From Pseudomonas triclosanedens (GTDB lineage Bacteria > Pseudomonadota > Gammaproteobacteria > Pseudomonadales > Pseudomonadaceae), in contig NZ_CP113432.1 in NCBI RefSeq assembly GCF_026686735.1, forward strand, positions 2,276,001-2,340,000: a stretch of DNA of 64,000 nt, read 5' to 3'. The notes under the pieces were generated by a model, which saw only the letters and a list, made by a program, of their open reading frames with translations, was not told the origin of the DNA and did no database searches. Positions 58,380-64,000 of the stretch are shown piece after piece (the first letter of the stretch is position 1; each line of letters starts with the position of its first letter). The position numbers were made by a program, and so were the translations under genes.

Positions 58380-60022
58380 TGCAGCAAAGTGTTTTGTCCC
58401 AGGCTTTCCAGACCTTCGATGCGATCGAGGGGATCTGCGAGAAGTACAACCCGTCCGGTCTCGCGCCCATTCGCGAGATGGTCGCGCAGCGGCGCGCTTC
58501 TCCGGCCGCCTCGATCATGGTGTATGGCGTTTATAACGCCGGTAAGAGCACGCTGATCAACGCACTGCTCGGGGAGGCCGATCGAGCCAAGGTGGCCGAC
58601 AGGCCGGAAACCGACAAGGTAAGCAAGTATCAGTGGCGCGAGTTCGAGATTCTCGATACACCCGGTATCGATGCGCCTATCCAGCACGAAGAGGTTACCC
58701 AGGCTCAACTGCATTCGACCGATGTGGTGATTTTCGTGGTCAATCCACTGGGCGTGGTGGAAGAGGCCGGGACGCTGTCGACGCTGCTGGATCTGGTGGA
58801 GCGCCGGAAGAAGATCGTGTTGGTGCTCAACTGCAAGAACAAGCTCGAGCCGATGGATGCCGAGCGAATCAAGGATGAGCTGCGTCAACGCCTCCAGGGC
58901 ATGGCGGCGCAGAAGGGCCTGCACGAGGTTCTGCAGTTCATTCCGATTCTTGAGGTGAATGCCAGGACGGCCCTGAAGGCGAAGGTGGAGGGCAAGCAGA
59001 ACCTGCTGGCCAGTTCCGGTCTGCCGTTGCTGGAGCGTGAGCTGTACAAGTTCCTCAGCTCTGTTGACCAGCAGGATATCGTCCGGGCATTCGTCAGCGA
59101 GCTGACCGGGCTTCTCGACGAGACGCTGCGTCTGCTCGATCAGCAGAGCGACTCTGCCTCCACTGCGAGGATCGATGAGTTCTATGCGGACATTGCCCGT
59201 CGCGAAATGGACCTGCGGGCCAGCCTGAAAGCGTTGGCCGATGCGCGGTCCGCCTTCGTCGAAAAACGTGCCTTCAGCATCATTTCCAGCTCCCAGGATA
59301 ACGCCCAGGAGCGGATTGCTGAATTGGTGCAAAGCGCCGGTAGCGAGCTGCTTGCCGAGCTGGAAAGCGAGCTTCGACGGCTGGTTGTCGATGCGTCGGT
59401 ATTGCTCGACGAGATGCTGGAGAGCGTCCGTGTCAGTGCGCAGATGGCGCCTGTGGATGCCGATCTGGATCTGCCGCCTGACGAAGAGGCGCCCGAGGCG
59501 GAAGCCAAGGGGCCGGGCATCGACCTCAGCGCGCTGGAAAGCGGCGTTCAGCAGATTGGGGGAATGCTCAAGCCCGACCATGTCGTCAGTGTACTGAAGC
59601 TGGGCAAGGAGCTGCTGCCCAGCCTGTTCAAGGGTATCGGTCCGGTGACGATGGGCAAGATCGGTGAGCAGATAGTCGGCAAGATCGTGCCGGCCATTGG
59701 GCTCGCCTACCAGGCAGGGCAGGTGCTGTATTCGCTGTTTGCCGGCGACCCGGAGGAAGAACGCGTGCGCCAGGATGCGCTCAGGCGCGAGCAGCAGGAG
59801 GAGCGCAGGAACCAGGCGATCCGTGAGCTGAGCGAGAGCATTGCCTGGGAGTTTCGCAGCACCCTCGTCAAGGTTATCGACGAGAGCATCCGGAGCAATT
59901 TCGCCGAGGTCAACGACAAGCTGAAGGCGATTCGCGGCAGCTTCAGCGTTGCCCAGCGTGAGCGCTGCGAGGACCGGACGAGCCTGGTGCAGGCGCAGAC
60001 AATCCTGAAGGCTTATGTCTGA
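58376..60022 (+). CDS. Dynamin-like GTPase C
   Basis: 548 residues: G1 YGVYNAGKSTLINALLG at residues 50-66, a G2 Thr in PETDKVSKY, G3 EILDTPGIDAP, and G4-like LNCKNKLEP. A helical domain follows (EFYADIARREMDLRASLKAL), then a Gly-rich amphipathic stretch (LLPSLFKGIGPVTMGKIGEQ and LAYQAGQVLYSLFAGD) that could touch membrane, and a C-terminal coiled coil. The three GTPases differ too much in sequence and layout to be recent duplicates; they look like co-evolved hetero-partners. Overlaps the YkgJ gene by eight bases. Confidence 0.82.
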   Translation: MMQQSVLSQAFQTFDAIEGICEKYNPSGLAPIREMVAQRRASPAASIMVYGVYNAGKSTLINALLGEADRAKVADRPETDKVSKYQWREFEILDTPGIDAPIQHEEVTQAQLHSTDVVIFVVNPLGVVEEAGTLSTLLDLVERRKKIVLVLNCKNKLEPMDAERIKDELRQRLQGMAAQKGLHEVLQFIPILEVNARTALKAKVEGKQNLLASSGLPLLERELYKFLSSVDQQDIVRAFVSELTGLLDETLRLLDQQSDSASTARIDEFYADIARREMDLRASLKALADARSAFVEKRAFSIISSSQDNAQERIAELVQSAGSELLAELESELRRLVVDASVLLDEMLESVRVSAQMAPVDADLDLPPDEEAPEAEAKGPGIDLSALESGVQQIGGMLKPDHVVSVLKLGKELLPSLFKGIGPVTMGKIGEQIVGKIVPAIGLAYQAGQVLYSLFAGDPEEERVRQDALRREQQEERRNQAIRELSESIAWEFRSTLVKVIDESIRSNFAEVNDKLKAIRGSFSVAQRERCEDRTSLVQAQTILKAYV

Positions 60023-60311
60023 TGAACAGCGCAGCTTTCCCTGCAATCAGTGCGGGGAGTGCTGCCGGCGCGTCCATTTGTTGAAGGAAACCGCGGCGCT
60101 GGATCGTGGTGATGGTACCTGCGTGCATTTTGATGAAGGGCAGCGCACGTGCCGCATCTACGACGAGCGCCCGGATATCTGCCGGGTCGATCGGCAATAC
60201 GAGACGATTTATCGGCAGGTCATGTCATGGGCTGAGTTCAGCGAGTTGAACCAGGCGGCTTGCAGAATGCTTCAAGGCGGCGATGTGCTGCACGACCGCG
60301 AGCAGGGCTGA
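60015..60311 (+). CDS. YkgJ-family cysteine-cluster protein
   Basis: 98 residues with the zinc/iron-chelating pattern CNQCGECCRRVHL, CVHF, CRIYDERPDICR and a late Cys (QAACRML). Such CxxCxxCC proteins bind metal ions or iron-sulfur clusters; function is poorly known. It overlaps GTPase C, so it is translationally coupled and probably part of the same machinery. Confidence 0.8.
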   Translation: MSDEQRSFPCNQCGECCRRVHLLKETAALDRGDGTCVHFDEGQRTCRIYDERPDICRVDRQYETIYRQVMSWAEFSELNQAACRMLQGGDVLHDREQG

Positions 60312-60338
60312 GCGGGTAGCAAAGAGGAGTCACCATCG

Positions 60339-61082
60339 ATGGGTATCACATACAGGCCGGATGACGATCTGGCTTTCCTTCAATATTGCTCGGAAGAGGA
60401 TATTCGCCAGTTGGCTACCTATCTCGTCCATGACAAGGATGGGAGCGAGCGGATTGCCAGTGAGATCAAGAGCAATCCCGCGTTTACGTGCCTCGACGGC
60501 CAGCCCGATCAGTGGCGCAAGTCGTGGAAGCTGGTTGCCGGGGAGCTTCAGCATTTTGGCGGCGACAGCCTGGTCAACCTGTTCCGGCGAACCGGGGTTT
60601 TCTACCGGGAGATCCTTGGCGATGTCTGCGACAAGATGAAGGTGAAGTACGCCAGGAACAGCTCCGCCTACGACATCGAGAATGCGCTGATCGAGCGCCT
60701 GGTCGAGCTCTCCTGGGAGAAAATGTCGGAGGCTGAGCGGCTGGAGGCGTTGAAGCGGCTCAATATGGCCGGCCATGCGGCGCCGGATTGGCAATCGATT
60801 CTCGACATGATCCGGGGCAAGGGGCGCGGCTCCTTCGAATGGTCCTCCTGGCTTGCTGATTCCGCGCGTTCTCTTTTCTCTCCTTTCAGTGTTGCGAATA
60901 TCGGTATCGCGGCTGCTTCCGGCTTCGTGGCCCAGCGCGGTGTGGCAGTCGTTGCCGGCCCGCTGGCCGCCGTTGCGCTGGCCGTGCCGCTGTTTACCGG
61001 CGCCGCGTACCGCGTGACCATGCCGGCGGCGATACAGATTGCTTACATGCGCCGTAAATACGAACTGAAGGATCGCTTCTGA
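60339..61082 (+). CDS. DUF3944/YaaW-type membrane protein
   Basis: 247 residues. The N-terminus YRPDDDLAFLQYCSEEDIRQLATYLVHDKDG is the DUF3944 motif; the middle (WKLVAGELQHFGGDSLVNLFRRTGVFYREILGDVCDKMKV) matches the YaaW/UBCC-type domain. Two hydrophobic Gly/Ala segments near the C-terminus (FSVANIGIAAASGFVAQ and VVAGPLAAVALAVPLF) are likely membrane-inserted. Function unknown; DUF3944 proteins turn up beside GTPases of this class. Shares one base with the next start. Confidence 0.75.
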   Translation: MGITYRPDDDLAFLQYCSEEDIRQLATYLVHDKDGSERIASEIKSNPAFTCLDGQPDQWRKSWKLVAGELQHFGGDSLVNLFRRTGVFYREILGDVCDKMKVKYARNSSAYDIENALIERLVELSWEKMSEAERLEALKRLNMAGHAAPDWQSILDMIRGKGRGSFEWSSWLADSARSLFSPFSVANIGIAAASGFVAQRGVAVVAGPLAAVALAVPLFTGAAYRVTMPAAIQIAYMRRKYELKDRF

Positions 61083-61975
61083 TGAACGCTACTGCAGAGT
61101 TGATGGAGAAAATCTGGGTAATCGACGAGGCCGCTCTGTCCAGGGACCTCGTCGATGCGCTGGCCCAGGGCAAGGCAGTCATTCACGACGGCGTGGCCTA
61201 TTGGGCCAAGGGGAGCGGCCAGAGTGGCATCATCCAGCACCTGCCGTTCAAGGAAACGATGGTCAAGTCGGCCGAGGAGGCGATCAAGGCTGCGCAGATG
61301 ACCACTGTGATGGCCGCAGCGGCTTCGACCTGCATCATCCTCGGCGCGCTGATCATCCAGACCAGGTATCTGGCGGCGAAGCTGGATCGGATCCAGGACA
61401 CCGTGGATGAGATTTCCCGGGACCTGCATGCTCAGAACATCATTTACTACATGGACAAGGTCACCGATTACATCGGCGGCATCGAGGTTGCACGAACCCT
61501 GCTCAGCGACCGAGAGCTGGCGCATGAGATCAAGGATATCGCCTGCCCGTTGCTCGCCTCGGCAGCCGCCAAGCGCAATCATGCGCTCTCGTTCATCGAT
61601 AACGTGCTCAACCTGGCACGCAGCACCGGCGAGCTGACCAACAAGCACTACGAACTCGTCGTCAATTTCGCTCACATGATGCTGGAGATACTCCCCCTCG
61701 GTATGCACACCGAGTACCTGCTGGCATCGCGTATCGGCAAACCCCGCCTGGCCGAGCAGATCCTGCTTGATGGCGCCAAGCGTTATGACGGCGCCATGCA
61801 GCTCTACAAGGGGTTCCTCAACGAGCAGCACCGCAAGCTGGTGCGCGGTAGCCTCGGTGACAAGGCCGAGATTTTCCACCGGATCGAGCATCGGGCGGAG
61901 CAAATGATCCGCTCCGAGGAGAGCCGTCTGCTGCTCTCGCTCCCCAATGGACGCATCGAGTCGCTGGCTGCATAA
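61082..61975 (+). CDS. Single-pass membrane protein of unknown function
   Basis: 297 residues: a soluble N-terminal part (VIDEAALSRDLVDALAQGKAV), one clear transmembrane helix (TTVMAAAASTCIILGALII), then a heptad-like segment (LAAKLDRIQDTVDEISRDLH) and an all-helical C-terminal domain. No catalytic motif. The layout, helix plus long coiled coil, suggests a membrane scaffold or sensor for the GTPase operon. Stop-start overlap with the DUF3944 gene supports a complex. Confidence 0.7.
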   Translation: MNATAELMEKIWVIDEAALSRDLVDALAQGKAVIHDGVAYWAKGSGQSGIIQHLPFKETMVKSAEEAIKAAQMTTVMAAAASTCIILGALIIQTRYLAAKLDRIQDTVDEISRDLHAQNIIYYMDKVTDYIGGIEVARTLLSDRELAHEIKDIACPLLASAAAKRNHALSFIDNVLNLARSTGELTNKHYELVVNFAHMMLEILPLGMHTEYLLASRIGKPRLAEQILLDGAKRYDGAMQLYKGFLNEQHRKLVRGSLGDKAEIFHRIEHRAEQMIRSEESRLLLSLPNGRIESLAA

Positions 61976-62155
61976 ACGAGGAGCTGCAGCGAGTTGCGGC
62001 GTGATCATCGGAGCGTGGTGGCCAGTGGCGCTTCATCCGATGATTGCGCTGCCTGGCGATGGGCATTTCCGCCGTGCAAGCCGCGGCCAGCCCAAGACGC
62101 TCGCTGCCGTACGACCGAGCCGGGCTGGCTCGCATTCATATCCTGGGGAGATCAA

Positions 62156-62362
62156 ATGCCTGTTCCTATGCGGCCCTTCGTCCTGCAATGCGGCGCATGC
62201 CGGTGGCACCGCACGGTCATACCTCGCAGCGACGTCTTGTTTCCCGGTGAGTGGGTGGAAAGTTGCCCCTATTGTGGCTCGCTCTCCATCGAGCGTCGTC
62301 CAGCCTCAGGGGCAGAGATACTGGCGGCGCGCGTCAAGCACTGGATTGCTCCGCGCTCCTGA
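62156..62362 (+). CDS. Small zinc-ribbon protein
   Basis: 68 residues with two CxxC knuckles (LQCGACRWHRTV and ESCPYCGSLSIERR), a rubredoxin/zinc-ribbon fold. ATG at 62156 after GGGGAGAT. It lies 180 bp after the membrane-protein gene, so it may be the last gene of the operon or stand alone. Function unknown. Confidence 0.7.
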   Translation: MPVPMRPFVLQCGACRWHRTVIPRSDVLFPGEWVESCPYCGSLSIERRPASGAEILAARVKHWIAPRS

Positions 62363-62376
62363 GATGGAGCCGGTTG

Positions 62377-63486
62377 CTATTGCAGTGTGAATTCGCGAAG
62401 TAACTGAAGCAGGTAGTCGACGATCTTCCCGGCGGGAATGTCAGCGTCCTTGTTCGTGCGACCTCGAATGCCCGGTAGCGGCTCCGCGTAGTGCTGGCTC
62501 CGCAGGCAGCTAAGCTCCTGCAGACGCATCCTGGAGGGCATGCACGGGGCCGTTTCGGATAGCAGCAGGCAGAGGATGAGCGTTTCGCGTAATGCGCCGC
62601 GGGGTCGGCGGTCACTGGACCTGGCCGTTGCCTCGAACAGCTTGAGCAGGAAACATTCGAGATGGAACAGCTCCTCATCGCTCAGTTGATGCCGTTGGCT
62701 GATCGATACTCGTACGTGGCAGTCGAAGCGCGAATTCTTGTCGATGGAGGGGAGGTACTCGTTGGCGGCTTCCCATACATCGAGCTGTATCCCCTCGATG
62801 GCGAATTCGAATGTCTTGAGCGCTCCCTCTTCACGCGTGGGGCTGCGGTACAGCATGACCGTAAGGGGGGAGGGCTCGCGTGAAGTGGTTTCCCTCGCCT
62901 CCACCGTGCTGCAGAAATCGAGATATTCCAAGTCGCTCAGTGCCTGCACTACGGCCTGCATCAACTGCGTACGGTAGTCCTTGTTTGACTCTCCCTGCTG
63001 ATTGAAGATGTGGCCGTCGGTTTCCTTGACCTCTCCAAGCAGTTGACGCAAAGGCGCAGCGGTTTGGGAATACCAGTTGCGTAGCGCATGCGTAATTCCG
63101 GGCGGCTCGTCGAGTGGGACGTTATCGGTCTGGGCGGCAGCGGAAGCGGACTCGCCTTGCTTGTATTGAGCAGCTTTGAGTGAGGCCTGATGCTGCCGTT
63201 CGAGCGCTTTGATGTTTTTGACCAGATCGCCGCGTATCGCAAGATTCCCCAGCCGCATTTGACCGGCGGGTGCGTCATTGAAACGGGCGACAGGCACACG
63301 TACGTCGTCGCCCAGCAATTGATCGCACCAGGCGGCGAAAGTCATGTCCCGAGCTGCTTTCGCCGGCACCACGCCTTTTATCACCCGGTCCAACTGTTCA
63401 TTGTTCAGGCTGGAGAAGTCCGCTAGAACACCGTACTTCTTCAGTGCGCTCAGTTGTGCGGCTCTGATTTTTCTTGATTGACTCAA
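62377..63486 (-). CDS. Hypothetical protein downstream of the second WYL regulator
   Basis: 369 residues, mostly charged, no recognised domain. N-terminus RAAQLSALKKYGVLADFSSLNNEQLDRVIKGVV; a conserved-looking central part VVQALSDLEYLDFCSTVEARET and LDVWEAANEYLPSIDKNSRFDCHVRV. The start is TTG with GGAGGACA just upstream. It is encoded on the opposite strand to the GTPase operon and in line with the WYL gene at the window end, from which it is separated by about 200 bp. Function cannot be assigned. Confidence 0.65.
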   Translation of the reverse strand: MSQSRKIRAAQLSALKKYGVLADFSSLNNEQLDRVIKGVVPAKAARDMTFAAWCDQLLGDDVRVPVARFNDAPAGQMRLGNLAIRGDLVKNIKALERQHQASLKAAQYKQGESASAAAQTDNVPLDEPPGITHALRNWYSQTAAPLRQLLGEVKETDGHIFNQQGESNKDYRTQLMQAVVQALSDLEYLDFCSTVEARETTSREPSPLTVMLYRSPTREEGALKTFEFAIEGIQLDVWEAANEYLPSIDKNSRFDCHVRVSISQRHQLSDEELFHLECFLLKLFEATARSSDRRPRGALRETLILCLLLSETAPCMPSRMRLQELSCLRSQHYAEPLPGIRGRTNKDADIPAGKIVDYLLQLLREFTLQ

Positions 63487-63680
63487 TGCCTGTCCTCCAT
63501 GACGGGTTCTGGCCGGCCATGATGGCCGGGCGGGGGGAGAGAATGCCAGTCCGCTGGGCGAAGTGCCAGTACGCTGATGTGCCTATCGAGAAGCTCGGCG
63601 GTTCGGGCTCGCTGATGATGCAGGGCGCTGATATCCGGCTTCCGGGAGAGGCGGAAGCCGCGGAGGGCAGGGGCAGATCG

Positions 63681-64000
63681 CTATTGGTAGATCCACTGTT
63701 GCAGTTCGTCGAGATTGGCGACGATGATCTGCTGGGCCGCTGCCTTGGTTTGAATCTTCGTCGGGTCGATCTGGAAGCGCTGCAAGACATATTGCACCAG
63801 GGCGCCGCGGCTGGTGATCAACAGGCGGCCGTCCTGCATCCCGAAGTCCTGTTCGATGATTGCCTTCTGCTGAGGTTTCAGGCGTGGGTCCGGCTCGATG
63901 ACAATCGAGACTTCGGTGCTCCAGCCTAGATCAGCTTCACGCCCGTTCGCGGTGGCGTCCAGCACATCTGGCTCACCGCGGAAGCGGCTCAGGACGAAGT
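63681..64000 (-). CDS. WYL-domain regulator (2), C-terminal part, runs off the window
   Basis: The frame is open to the last base of the window. It reads FVLSRFRGEPDVLDATAN, then EVSIVIEPDPRLKPQQKAIIEQDFGMQDGRLLITSRGALVQYVLQRF, cut here only by normal loops. This is the C-terminal WCX region typical of WYL transcription regulators; the HTH and WYL core lie outside. A second WYL protein bracketing the GTPase operon is notable. Ends QQWIYQ at 63681. Confidence 0.7.
   Translation of the reverse strand, partial: FVLSRFRGEPDVLDATANGREADLGWSTEVSIVIEPDPRLKPQQKAIIEQDFGMQDGRLLITSRGALVQYVLQRFQIDPTKIQTKAAAQQIIVANLDELQQWIYQ

Noticed and set aside
58274..60046. 590-codon open frame on the minus strand
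   Set aside because: It mirrors GTPase C codon by codon; the sense frame has full G-motifs and operon overlaps, and the antisense product has no recognisable domain. Shadow of high-GC codon use.

Overview
The window is high-GC gammaproteobacterial DNA, most likely from a Pseudomonas. Pointers are the Pseudomonas-style amino-acid ABC transporter, a CsrA/RsmA-type protein, a umuDC-type operon under a consensus LexA box, a tRNA-Pro(GGG) 3' end used as attachment site, and IS21/IS66 elements of the kind common in pseudomonads. The species cannot be fixed from the sequence. Function calls rest on motif reading and family recall; no search was run.

Layout. (1) 1-7.9 kb: end of a possible defence cassette. 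It holds a UvrD-type helicase (5' end outside the window), a DUF6361 protein and a phospholipase D-like protein whose 3' end is destroyed by an IS21-family element lying next to an IS66 remnant. (2) 7.9-9.5 kb: a metal module with a Met/His-rich periplasmic protein and, divergently, a cation diffusion facilitator-like transporter behind a MerR-type 19-bp-spacer promoter. (3) 9.8-14.2 kb: a YedK/SRAP-like protein, a CsrA paralogue, umuDC with a UmuD that lacks its catalytic residues, a small HTH-like protein and a DUF4143 ATPase. (4) 14.4-26.1 kb: a P4/CP4-57-like island with AlpA, DUF3987, DUF932, a YqaJ nuclease, RadC, a RelE/Phd toxin-antitoxin pair, a YfjJ/inovirus-Gp2-type protein and a tyrosine integrase, ending at a tRNA-Pro(GGG) 3' fragment. 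Regions 1-3 may belong to the same island; its other end is not in the window.

(5) 26.4-53.3 kb: a catabolic gene cluster. One amino-acid-type ABC transporter is served by two substrate-binding proteins. A seven-gene operon encodes a hydantoin-racemase-like protein, SDR, acyl-CoA dehydrogenase, NodB-type deacetylase, MaoC hydratase, acyl-CoA ligase and carbon-nitrogen hydrolase. A second operon encodes ETF beta and alpha, a two-subunit opine-oxidase-like FAD dehydrogenase and a second racemase. Further units encode RidA plus an FAD oxidoreductase, a citryl-CoA lyase-like protein, a thioesterase, a second SDR, two nitronate monooxygenase-like proteins, an amidase and two TetR regulators. A 20-bp pseudo-palindrome (consensus ATACTGACCSRACGGTMTRT) recurs in front of nearly every transcription unit, sometimes as pairs 21 bp apart, so the cluster looks like one regulon. 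The likely job is uptake, racemisation, ring or amide opening, oxidative deamination and CoA-dependent breakdown of a nitrogenous, possibly cyclic or N-substituted amino-acid-like compound. The substrate is unknown.

(6) 53.8-64 kb: a WYL-domain regulator followed by a tight operon with three different dynamin/Era-like GTPases, membrane and coiled-coil partners, a cysteine-cluster protein, a DUF3944-type protein and a zinc-ribbon protein. Next come a convergent protein of unknown function and a second WYL regulator that runs off the window. This operon is the best candidate here for an undescribed membrane-remodelling, stress or anti-phage system.
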